64,000 bases of DNA from Candidatus Ornithospirochaeta avicola (GTDB taxonomy: Bacteria > Spirochaetota > Spirochaetia > Sphaerochaetales > Sphaerochaetaceae): positions 22,683 through 86,682 of the forward strand of contig DXHU01000019.1 in the NCBI GenBank assembly GCA_019113245.1. The letters run 5' to 3'. The notes under the pieces were generated by a model. The model did no database searches, had not been told where the DNA came from, and saw nothing but the letters and a program-made list of their open reading frames with translations. A program made the position numbers and the translations under genes. Positions within the stretch are counted from its first letter, which is position 1. Each line of letters opens with the position of its first letter. Positions 8,088-15,579 of this stretch are shown here, in pieces.

Positions 8088-9448
8088 CAGATCATCTCTG
8101 TGCGTCTTGAAGCATCACCTGTGTAACGCGATGCATCAAGTGCTTCAAGGATTTCCTCTTCTTTCATGTACTTTTTGATCTCAGCATTCTCCGCAAGACG
8201 GCTCTTGAGGTCATTTTCCTTTCCTTTTGCGATGCTGTCCCATGCCTTGAGGGACTCTTCTCTGATTATCTCATGCATCTTCTGGCGGTCAGCACCTTTT
8301 TTCCCCAGTCTCATCAGCAGCCGCTCTGTCGCGCTGAATATTCCATAATTTTTCAAAAGGCGGTTTATCGCCTCTTCATGGATGTTCATGCCTCTGACAA
8401 TCTTTATTTCGGTTGCAATCATCTCATCGAGTGCAATAAAAGCCTCAGGAATATATATTCTCCTGTTTGCACTGTCGTCAAGCGAGCGCTCGAGTATCGT
8501 GCTAGTGGCATTGTTCCATGCAGTTGAATAAGAAGAGGATACTATGCGGGCAAGGCTGTCTATCTTCTCGCTGTTTATTGGATTTCTCTTAAACGGCATT
8601 GCAGAAGAGCCAACCTGCTTTTTCCCAAAAGGTTCTGAGAACTCACCGATTACCGGGGATTGGAGTATCCTGAAATCCTGAGAGAACTTGTAGAGAGTTG
8701 CACTTATGTTTGAAAGCACTTCTGTCATCCTCAGATCCTGTTTTCTGGTGTAGATCTGCGTAGAGCATGTGAATGTTTTCAGTCCAAGCTCATCAAATGC
8801 TTTTTTCTCAAATTCCACAGCGCTTTCTCCAAGCAGCTCCACATACGATGCAGCTGTTCCCACCGCACCTTTGAATCCCTTTGCCCTGATTGTGTTTGAA
8901 AAATGAACAAGCTCATCATAGTCGTCAGCAAGGTCCTGGAGTGTCTGGGCAAGACGGTAGCCGACTGTTGTTATCTCGGCAGGCTGGATATGGGTGAATG
9001 CCATTGTGGGCATGTCCTTATATTCCATGGCCCTGTTTGCAAGCTCTTCTATAAGGGCTGAAAGCTTTTTTCTTATTATCTCAAGGGCTTCTTTGTATCT
9101 TATAATGTCCGCATTGTCCAGCGCGTCCATGCTGGTTGCTCCAAGGTGTATTATCCCGCCAGCCTTAGGACACTGCTCAGCATACGTCCTTATTTCTGCC
9201 ATGAGATCATGATGAATCTCGTTTTCTATCTCGCTTGCTCTCTTGATATCGACATCGTCCTTGTGCTCAATAAGCTCATCAAGTTGCTCTTTGCTTACAA
9301 GGCCATATTCGCTTTCAGCTTTTGCAAGGGCAATCCAGATTCTCCTGAGCAGTTTTCTCTTGTTCTCTTCAGAAAAAACCTTCTTCATCTCCTCTGATCC
9401 GTATCTCCATGTAAGCGGGCTGATAAAAGTATCGTGATCGTACATCAT
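8066..9448 (-). CDS. purB: Adenylosuccinate lyase
   Basis: Cleaves SAICAR and adenylosuccinate, releasing fumarate, in AMP synthesis; 460 aa. The superfamily signature GSSAMPFKRNP with its mobile catalytic serine loop lies near residue 275. HLGATSMD and MAFTHIQPAE are the other two active-site motifs. ATG 9448 or the adjacent ATG 9445 can serve; both overlap the lacZ stop. It is the last gene of the purine operon, separated from purA by lacZ. Confidence 0.96.
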   Translation of the reverse strand: MMYDHDTFISPLTWRYGSEEMKKVFSEENKRKLLRRIWIALAKAESEYGLVSKEQLDELIEHKDDVDIKRASEIENEIHHDLMAEIRTYAEQCPKAGGIIHLGATSMDALDNADIIRYKEALEIIRKKLSALIEELANRAMEYKDMPTMAFTHIQPAEITTVGYRLAQTLQDLADDYDELVHFSNTIRAKGFKGAVGTAASYVELLGESAVEFEKKAFDELGLKTFTCSTQIYTRKQDLRMTEVLSNISATLYKFSQDFRILQSPVIGEFSEPFGKKQVGSSAMPFKRNPINSEKIDSLARIVSSSYSTAWNNATSTILERSLDDSANRRIYIPEAFIALDEMIATEIKIVRGMNIHEEAINRLLKNYGIFSATERLLMRLGKKGADRQKMHEIIREESLKAWDSIAKGKENDLKSRLAENAEIKKYMKEEEILEALDASRYTGDASRRTEMICQEAKIK

Positions 9449-12315
9449 TCCTCCTGGTAGATATAGAAAGTGAAGCTTTCGCCTTCCTTGATTTTGTACA
9501 TGTCCTTTTCAAGCGGCCAGCTGAGCCATGAATCATCGCCGCCGACTCCTGAAGTGTCTTTTGCAAGAGTGAGGACTACCTTGTTCTTCACGCCAAGCTC
9601 ATGCATGTGATAAGCACTCTCTATTTCTTCTTCTGTGTATGGAAGAAGCGAAAAGGCCATGTCGTTTTCAGCCTCGAAAACAAGGCCTGAGAGGTTTATC
9701 CTCTTTGTCTTCATTCTCCAGCCTGAGCTCTGCGGCACATGATAGCTTTCCATTGCATCAAAAGCATCTATGTCCCAGAGAGAGAAGAGAGATCCTTCTT
9801 TCCTGTCTCTCTCATTTGCCTCTGGCCCGAGTCCAAGATATTTCCCCTTCCTGAAGGATTCATCAAGGATGAAAGTCATTCCAAAGAGAGGGACATAGCG
9901 CTCAGGACCATTATATGTCAGAGTGCATTTGATGAAAGACTCTTTGAATTCATAGTGCGCGTTTATATTTTTACGGCTGATTGGCATTATATGGCATGAG
10001 TCAACATCAGAAAGAGTGAGTATGGCATTATTGTTCTCATATCTTGCTCTCTTTCCTTCTGCAAGAAGAGGCGCAAACTCGAATGAGAGACTGCTTCCCT
10101 TGTCGTTATCGACAGGTGCGCGATAGAGAGAAAAATACGGGATGTATTTGAGCGCTTCTCTTCCTTTTGCTCTTATTGAGATTATCTGGCCTTTTGTGCG
10201 GTCAAACAGGGCATTGTAGTTCTTGCCTTCAAAGCCGTAATTCACATCTCCTGATATTGCGGCAGCATTCTCAGACACAAGATTCGTTTTCGCAATATGA
10301 TAATATTCCCCATGAGCGACAATGTGCCCTTTTCCTGCCCATGAAGTGTCTTCTTTCAGCTTTATCAGAAGACGGATTGAGTAAGAAACATCTTCTTTTC
10401 CCTTATACGGATTTGGAAAAACTGTTTTCTCTGAGGGTGCAAGAGCAAGATTAATCTTCTCTCCTTTTATTTTCCTGCCTTCTTCAAGATATTCAAGCTC
10501 ACATTCGAACTCAGAGAGGCTGGTAAAGAGATAGCGGTTTATCACTTCTATTTTCTCTTCATCTATGTTTATCTCTGCATTCTGATAGGCATACTTGACT
10601 TCCCTCATCTTTGCTGTCTCTTTCCTGTCTGCATAGACGATGCCGTTGGCACAGAATGTGAAATCTGAGGGCCTGTCATAGTAGTCTCCGCCATAGAGCT
10701 TCTTTCCTTCCTCATTGAGGCTCTGGTCAATGAAATCCCAGATAAAGCCTCCCTGATAGGATGAATCGCTTCTCTCAAGGCGGATATATTCCATCAGTCC
10801 TCCGTTGCTGTTTCCCATCGAGTGGGAATACTCGCACATGATGAAGGGCTTGCTCCTGTCTTTCTCAAGGAATGCCTTTATTCCGCTTACCCTTGTGTAC
10901 ATCTGGCTCTCAACATCGCTTGTCCCGTTATATCTTCTGTCGTGGAATATTCCCTCATAATGCACAGGAAGAGGGGAGACTGAGTGATAATAATCATGAG
11001 CGCTCTGAAGGGTTTTTCCTCCGAAAGACTCGTTTCCAATGGACCACATTATAATGCTCACATGATTTTTGAATGCCTCATAGTTGGCTTTCTGTCTGTC
11101 AAGGACCGCTTCATAAAATAGAGGGTTATCATCCGGCAGCGTATTCTTGTCAGGAGCTACCTTTCCCATTTTCTGCCATGTTCCATGAGTTTCCAAATTC
11201 GCCTCGGCAATCAGATAGATTCCATACTCATCACAAAGATCATAGAGTTCTTTTCTGTTCGGATAATGGCTTGTACGAAGAGCGTTTATATTGTTCCTCT
11301 TCATTATGAGGATATCTTTTTTCATGTCCTCGTATGTGATTGCTCTTCCTGTCTTTTCATTCCATTCATGCCTGTTGACTCCATGGAACACGATTCTCTT
11401 TCCGTTTAATTTAAGGATTCCGTTTTCTATCTTCACATCTTTGAAGCCGGCTTTTAGCTCAACGCTCTCGATTGCTTTTCCATCACAAGACAAAGCAGAC
11501 ACTTTAAGAGCGTAAAGAACTGGATTTTCTGCGGACCAGAGCAGGGGATTCTCAATAGAAATTTCTGCACATTTTTCCCCCTCGGCAGATATTTCCCCGC
11601 ATTCAAGTCTTACACGCTCAGCTTTTGTCTTTACAGAGACTTTCAAAGTGCCTTTTCTGTATCCATCTTCAAGATTGGTCTCGACTTTCACATCTTCAAT
11701 GTATCCATCTGGATGCAGGACTATCTCAGAAGGGCGGAATATGCCTGAGAGCCTCCAGAAATCCTGATCTTCAAGCCAGGATGCGCTTGTGTTTTTAAAG
11801 ACAAGGACAGCAATCCTGTTCACGCCTTCTTTAAGCTGTGATGATATATCAAAATGATGGGCAGAGAATGTGTCCTCGCTGTAGCCGGAGAACACTCCGT
11901 TGACATAGAGGCTGTATGCCTTTTCAACACCATAGAATGTTATGATTGCGTTTTCTGCAGTCTTAATACTGATGTCCTTGAAATAAGCTGCAACAGGACA
12001 GACGCTGCTTACTTCCGGAGGGGTGAGGCTTTCTTTGCCGTCCCATGGATACTGCGTGTTGACATATTGCATCTGCCCGTATCCGTTGAGCTCAAGGACA
12101 GAGGGAGTCTCTATTTCAGGAAGAGCAGATACATCATAGTCATTTTCCAGACAGCTTTCATCAAAGGCGCTGATACTTTCAAAATATCTGATCTTCCATT
12201 TGCCATCCAGGCTTATATGCTCTGTTCTTTCTCCATAAGCATCAAACAGGGCACTGTGCGGTGCCCTGCTGACTGAAAAGATTTCAGGATTCTTTATATA
12301 GCTTTCTTCTCTCAT
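9445..12315 (-). CDS. lacZ: Beta-galactosidase, GH2 (LacZ type)
   Basis: A 956-aa glycoside hydrolase family 2 enzyme, expected to hydrolyse beta-galactosides in the cytoplasm (no signal peptide). In order: N-terminal sugar-binding domain with QYVNTQYPWDG and DQDFWRLSGIFRP, the TIM barrel with GVNRHEWNEKTGR and LRTSHYPN, acid/base Glu in WSIGNES, nucleophile Glu in FIMCEYSHSMGN, and the C-terminal small-chain domain. It lies between purA (one base gap) and purB (ATGA overlap), without a lactose permease or lac regulator, so it must be expressed with purine synthesis. Confidence 0.95.
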   Translation of the reverse strand: MREESYIKNPEIFSVSRAPHSALFDAYGERTEHISLDGKWKIRYFESISAFDESCLENDYDVSALPEIETPSVLELNGYGQMQYVNTQYPWDGKESLTPPEVSSVCPVAAYFKDISIKTAENAIITFYGVEKAYSLYVNGVFSGYSEDTFSAHHFDISSQLKEGVNRIAVLVFKNTSASWLEDQDFWRLSGIFRPSEIVLHPDGYIEDVKVETNLEDGYRKGTLKVSVKTKAERVRLECGEISAEGEKCAEISIENPLLWSAENPVLYALKVSALSCDGKAIESVELKAGFKDVKIENGILKLNGKRIVFHGVNRHEWNEKTGRAITYEDMKKDILIMKRNNINALRTSHYPNRKELYDLCDEYGIYLIAEANLETHGTWQKMGKVAPDKNTLPDDNPLFYEAVLDRQKANYEAFKNHVSIIMWSIGNESFGGKTLQSAHDYYHSVSPLPVHYEGIFHDRRYNGTSDVESQMYTRVSGIKAFLEKDRSKPFIMCEYSHSMGNSNGGLMEYIRLERSDSSYQGGFIWDFIDQSLNEEGKKLYGGDYYDRPSDFTFCANGIVYADRKETAKMREVKYAYQNAEINIDEEKIEVINRYLFTSLSEFECELEYLEEGRKIKGEKINLALAPSEKTVFPNPYKGKEDVSYSIRLLIKLKEDTSWAGKGHIVAHGEYYHIAKTNLVSENAAAISGDVNYGFEGKNYNALFDRTKGQIISIRAKGREALKYIPYFSLYRAPVDNDKGSSLSFEFAPLLAEGKRARYENNNAILTLSDVDSCHIMPISRKNINAHYEFKESFIKCTLTYNGPERYVPLFGMTFILDESFRKGKYLGLGPEANERDRKEGSLFSLWDIDAFDAMESYHVPQSSGWRMKTKRINLSGLVFEAENDMAFSLLPYTEEEIESAYHMHELGVKNKVVLTLAKDTSGVGGDDSWLSWPLEKDMYKIKEGESFTFYIYQEE

Positions 12316-12316
12316 G

Positions 12317-13594
12317 TTATCTTTCTATAAGCTGGTTCCTTTCGGGACCGACAGAAACGTATGTGATATGGGTTCCAAGAAGCTTCTCGATATGGAGAAC
12401 ATAGTTTCTCGCATTCTCCGGAAGTTCCTCAAATGTCCTGCATCCTGTTGTGTCTGCCATCCATCCAGGGAGTGTCTCATAAACTGGCTTTGCCCTTTCC
12501 TGCATTCTTGTCTCAGGAAGGTAGTTGTAGTACTGGCCGTCAATCATATAGCCTGTGCAGATTTTGATTTCCTTGAATGTGTCGAGCACATCAAGCTTTG
12601 TGAGGGCAAGGTCTGTAACTCCGTTCATATAGCATGAATAGTCAGCGCTCACTGCATCAAACCAGCCGCATCGGCGCGGTCTGCCTGTAGTGACTCCGTA
12701 CTCATGTCCTATGTCCCTGAGTTTCTTCCCGTCTTCATCAAAGAGCTCTGCAGGATACGGACCTCCACCTACGCTTGTTGTATAGGCCTTGACTACACCG
12801 AAGACTCTGTTGATAGCTCTTGGAGGAATTCCAGCACCGTTGCAGGCGCCCGATACCGTCGGATTGCTGCTTGTAGTGTACGGGAAGATTCCCCAGTCGT
12901 TATCTCTCATTATTCCGAGCTGGCCTTCAAGAAGGACCTGCTTGCCGCTTTCAACTGCATCGCGCACAACCGGAACTGTGTCAATTATATGGTCTCCGAA
13001 TTCCTTTCTCCATGATGCACAGAGAGCCATGAGGTCTTCAAGCTTGTACACAGCAAGGCCATAGTACTCAAGTTCTCTGTTCTTCTTCGGAAGCAGTGCC
13101 TTGAGTCTCATCTCAAGGTATTCCTCATCAAGAAGATCGACAGCCCTTATTCCGATTCTTGCAGCTTTGTCCGTATAGCATGGGCCGACGCCACGCTTTG
13201 TCGTTCCAATCTTCTGGCTGTCACTTCTCTTCAGTTCCTCAGCTCCGTCAAGATCCTGATGATACGGCATAATCAGGTGAGCCCTTTCGTCAATGAATAT
13301 GTTGTCAAGCTCAAGTGAGCTCTTCTTCCTGATTTCCTCAAGCTCTGCGTGCATGGTGTTGAGGTTTACAACAGTTCCAGCAGAGACAATATTCATGGTC
13401 TCCGGATTGAAGATTCCGCTAGGAAGGATATGAAGGCCGAATTTGCCGTACTCGTTTATCACAGTGTGCCCTGCATTATCCCCTCCCTGATATCTGATTA
13501 CGATATCAGCATTCTGTGCGAGAAAGTCAACAATTCGTCCTTTTCCTTCATCCCCGTACTGTATTCCGACAACTGCATTTACATTGGTTTTCAT
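12317..13594 (-). CDS. purA: Adenylosuccinate synthetase
   Basis: Joins IMP and aspartate with GTP to form adenylosuccinate; 425 aa, the standard length. Motifs: GIQYGDEGKGRIVD (P-loop with catalytic Asp), GGDNAGHTV (catalytic His), QKIGTTKRGVGPCY, GQLGIMRDND and VTTGRPRRCGWFD. Starts at ATG 13594, overlapping the stop of the phosphoribosyltransferase gene (ATGA). Confidence 0.97.
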   Translation of the reverse strand: MKTNVNAVVGIQYGDEGKGRIVDFLAQNADIVIRYQGGDNAGHTVINEYGKFGLHILPSGIFNPETMNIVSAGTVVNLNTMHAELEEIRKKSSLELDNIFIDERAHLIMPYHQDLDGAEELKRSDSQKIGTTKRGVGPCYTDKAARIGIRAVDLLDEEYLEMRLKALLPKKNRELEYYGLAVYKLEDLMALCASWRKEFGDHIIDTVPVVRDAVESGKQVLLEGQLGIMRDNDWGIFPYTTSSNPTVSGACNGAGIPPRAINRVFGVVKAYTTSVGGGPYPAELFDEDGKKLRDIGHEYGVTTGRPRRCGWFDAVSADYSCYMNGVTDLALTKLDVLDTFKEIKICTGYMIDGQYYNYLPETRMQERAKPVYETLPGWMADTTGCRTFEELPENARNYVLHIEKLLGTHITYVSVGPERNQLIER

Positions 13595-14151
13595 ACAAAG
13601 AGTTTCCTCCCTTCCTTGCTCATTCTGTCGAACATCTCTTTTTCAAGTCTTTCCTGTTCGTCAATGTCATCCGCATCCCAGGGATATTTGATCCACATAT
13701 CCTCAATCTCCAGTGCTGGATAATATCTCTTTATCTCTGGCGGGAATTCTACATCCTTCTGCTTCAGCTTGTTGTGAAGAACAAGAACAGCTATCTCTTC
13801 CGGGTTGTAGCTTAAAAGCTCACCGACACAGTATGCAAGAGTTGCTCTTGTATCATCGACCTCATCAATCAGGAGCACTTTCTTTCCCTTAAGCTGTACC
13901 TGGACCTCATCAATCCACTGAATCTTTGTAGGATGCTCACGATGCTTGTGATCGATGCCGTAGTAGGAAATGCCGACTGCATAGATAGGGCGATTGATGA
14001 ATGTCTTTATTATTCTTGCCGGTATGAATCCTCCGCTTCCGATAGCGACAATGACATCCGGATCAAAGCCTGAATCCTTTATCTGCTGGGCAAGCTTCTT
14101 TATGAGCTTGTGGACTGTGTTGTAGGAAACATATAGTTTTTCTTCTGCCAT
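13591..14151 (-). CDS. Purine phosphoribosyltransferase (xanthine/hypoxanthine PRTase-like)
   Basis: A 186-aa type I phosphoribosyltransferase, PRPP motif VLLIDEVDDTRATL (about residues 89-102), resembling the Gpt/Xpt-like PRTases of archaea and yeast rather than the neighbouring Hpt. Likely salvages xanthine, guanine or hypoxanthine. I use ATG 14151 because AAGGAGAGG precedes it at good spacing; the longer frame runs into hpt. Together with hpt it provides two purine salvage activities in front of purA. Confidence 0.8.
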   Translation of the reverse strand: MAEEKLYVSYNTVHKLIKKLAQQIKDSGFDPDVIVAIGSGGFIPARIIKTFINRPIYAVGISYYGIDHKHREHPTKIQWIDEVQVQLKGKKVLLIDEVDDTRATLAYCVGELLSYNPEEIAVLVLHNKLKQKDVEFPPEIKRYYPALEIEDMWIKYPWDADDIDEQERLEKEMFDRMSKEGRKLFV

Positions 14152-14161
14152 CTTCCTCTCC

Positions 14162-14725
14162 TTATTTGACGGGGTACATTTCTGCAATATATGGTAATGT
14201 TCTGTATTTTTCTTTGTAATCGAGACCGTAGCCGACAACCCAGACATCCGGGATTGTGAATCCCATGTACTGGATGTCCACATGTGCCTTATGGCGCTCC
14301 GGCTTGTCAAGAAATACTGCAGTCTCTATGCTCTTGACGCCTCTTGATTTGAAAAGCTCGATAAGATAGGAAAGCGTGTTGCCGCTGTCAAGGATATCCT
14401 CGACAATCAGGACCCTCTTTCCCATAAGACTCTCTCTGGTGTCCATTATCATTCTGACTTCGCCCTGCTGGCTTCCATTGTTGCCATAGGATGATATGGC
14501 AATGAATTCAACAACATGAGGAATGTCCAGCTTTCTTACAAGATCGGATAAAAATATGAAGGAGCCCTTGAGCACTCCGACAAGTACAAGCGGCTCCTTC
14601 TCATCTTTATATTTACGGTTGATTGATCCTGCTATCTCAGTTACGCGCCTGCTGATTGTGTCTGCATCAATTAAAACCTGCTTAAGATCCTCTGTAAGAG
14701 GCGGCAGTGCAAGGGATGAACTCAT
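14162..14725 (-). CDS. hpt: Hypoxanthine-guanine phosphoribosyltransferase
   Basis: Converts hypoxanthine and guanine with PRPP to IMP and GMP; 187 aa. PRPP-binding loop VLIVEDILDSGNTL, LVGVLKGSFIFLSDL and the base-binding VDIQYMGFTIPDVWVVGYG region are all present. First gene of the hpt - PRTase - purA - lacZ - purB operon; the Shine-Dalgarno AGGAG lies 7 bases before ATG 14725. Confidence 0.94.
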   Translation of the reverse strand: MSSSLALPPLTEDLKQVLIDADTISRRVTEIAGSINRKYKDEKEPLVLVGVLKGSFIFLSDLVRKLDIPHVVEFIAISSYGNNGSQQGEVRMIMDTRESLMGKRVLIVEDILDSGNTLSYLIELFKSRGVKSIETAVFLDKPERHKAHVDIQYMGFTIPDVWVVGYGLDYKEKYRTLPYIAEMYPVK

Positions 14726-14760
14726 CGATTTCTCCTATAGGAAAGATATTATCTGAAATG

Positions 14761-14811
14761 GATAATTAAGAAAAGACTTTTTGGTTGACATATCCGTTAT
14801 ATTGGTAATAT
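14761..14811 (+). repeat. 51-bp direct repeat, copy 1
   Basis: Identical to 15494-15544 apart from one base (ATTGG here, ATGGG there). It contains TTGACA (14785-14790) and TAATAT (14806-14811). It lies between hpt and the toxin gene. The 40 bases after it weakly resemble the start of the E1 gene that follows copy 2. Confidence 0.9.
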
Positions 14812-14830
14812 GAAATGGCTGAAAATGCAT

Positions 14831-14858
14831 TTGGATAAGGTGAAAAGTAATCTATAAT
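14831..14858 (+). promoter_or_regulatory. Promoter of the toxin-antitoxin pair
   Basis: TTGGAT (14831-14836), 16-bp spacer, TATAAT (14853-14858), 16 bases before the toxin ATG. Confidence 0.5.
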
Positions 14859-14874
14859 ATATTACTCTAAAGGT

Positions 14875-15141
14875 ATGAAATACGAAGTCCGGATGTCTGG
14901 AAAGTTCAATAAGGTCATTAGGCAGATGCCGTCCAATGCGAAGCAAACGCTTTATCGCCTTGTTGAAGATATCAAGACTTCAGGTCCAGTACAGCCTAGG
15001 TACCACAACTACAGCAAGCTTGGCGAGAATACCTACCATTGTCATCTTGCCTATTGATGGGTTGCATGCTGGAGGAGCGAGAAAGGGAAGCTGATTGTGG
15101 AGGTGGAGTATGTTGGTAGTCGTGAAAAGGCCCCGTACTGA
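14875..15141 (+). pseudogene. RelE/HigB-like toxin interrupted by an in-frame TGA
   Basis: The frame from ATG 14875 encodes a type II toxin of the RelE/ParE superfamily. It has the start MKYEVRMSGKFNKVIRQMP, then NYSKLGENTYHCHLAY, after which TGA occurs at codon 61 (15055-15057). Translation of the same frame continues with WVACWRSEKGKL and ends VGSREKAPY at a TGA (15139-15141), the usual ending of this toxin family, giving 88 positions in all. Family members usually have Arg between Y and W, so a single CGA-to-TGA change explains the stop. No evidence for recoding. The 60-residue product lacks the C-terminal strand region and is probably inactive. Confidence 0.85.
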
Positions 15142-15469
15142 GTTCTCTCTGAATGGGGATGTTCCTAAAAAACTTATCCAGAGTCTTGTCTCTGAATATG
15201 GCCCTGATAACGTGAAGATTGAAGAAGAGGATATGATGAATGTGGAGGATATGGAATGGTACAAGGAGGAAGCGGAGAAGAATACTCCCGGCCGTACTCT
15301 GCGTTTTTATCGTAAGCTTAACGGGCTAACGCAGCCTGAGATTGCTAAGATGCTTGGAACCACTAAACAATTCATATCCAATCTTGAGAATGACAGGAAG
15401 CCAATCAGCAGGATGATGGCAAAGAAGCTTTCTGAAATCTTCAGTGTTCCTGCTTCAAGATTCATTTAG
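15110..15469 (+). CDS. XRE-family antitoxin (HigA-like)
   Basis: A 119-aa antitoxin and likely autorepressor. N-terminal part about residues 1-65 is acidic (EEEDMMNVEDMEW). The C-terminal helix-turn-helix contains LTQPEIAKMLGTTKQFISNL (about residues 78-97), followed by AKKLSEIF. ATG 15110 overlaps the last 32 bases of the toxin frame and has GGAGGTGGAG just upstream, within the broken part of the toxin gene. Codon use is similar to the neighbours. It remains intact although the toxin is interrupted. Confidence 0.85.
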   Translation: MLVVVKRPRTEFSLNGDVPKKLIQSLVSEYGPDNVKIEEEDMMNVEDMEWYKEEAEKNTPGRTLRFYRKLNGLTQPEIAKMLGTTKQFISNLENDRKPISRMMAKKLSEIFSVPASRFI

Positions 15470-15493
15470 ACTATCAAAGTCGGCTTGTCTGCA

Positions 15494-15544
15494 GATAATT
15501 AAGAAAAGACTTTTTGGTTGACATATCCGTTATATGGGTAATAT
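15494..15544 (+). repeat. 51-bp direct repeat, copy 2 (E1 promoter region)
   Basis: Near-perfect copy of 14761-14811. It carries TTGACA (15518-15523) and TAATAT (15539-15544; 15-bp spacer) and ends at the palindrome before the E1 gene, so this copy probably is the native promoter. Confidence 0.9.
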
Positions 15545-15561
15545 CGTTAAGTAAATTAACG
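15545..15561. promoter_or_regulatory. Operator-like palindrome CGTTAA-N5-TTAACG
   Basis: Perfect 6-bp inverted repeat with a 5-bp centre, immediately after the -10 box of the E1 gene and 18 bases before its ATG: a classic repressor position. It is absent from repeat copy 1. Confidence 0.55.
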
Positions 15562-15579
15562 GACTGGAGATCCGCTTGG

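Noticed and set aside
15055..15057. Selenocysteine or other recoding of the toxin TGA
   Set aside because: No SECIS-like stem-loop is evident after the codon, and the family has Arg here, so a nonsense mutation is simpler.
14761..15544. Insertion sequence or integron at the repeated region
   Set aside because: No transposase or integrase, no terminal inverted repeats; only direct repeats with a TA pair.
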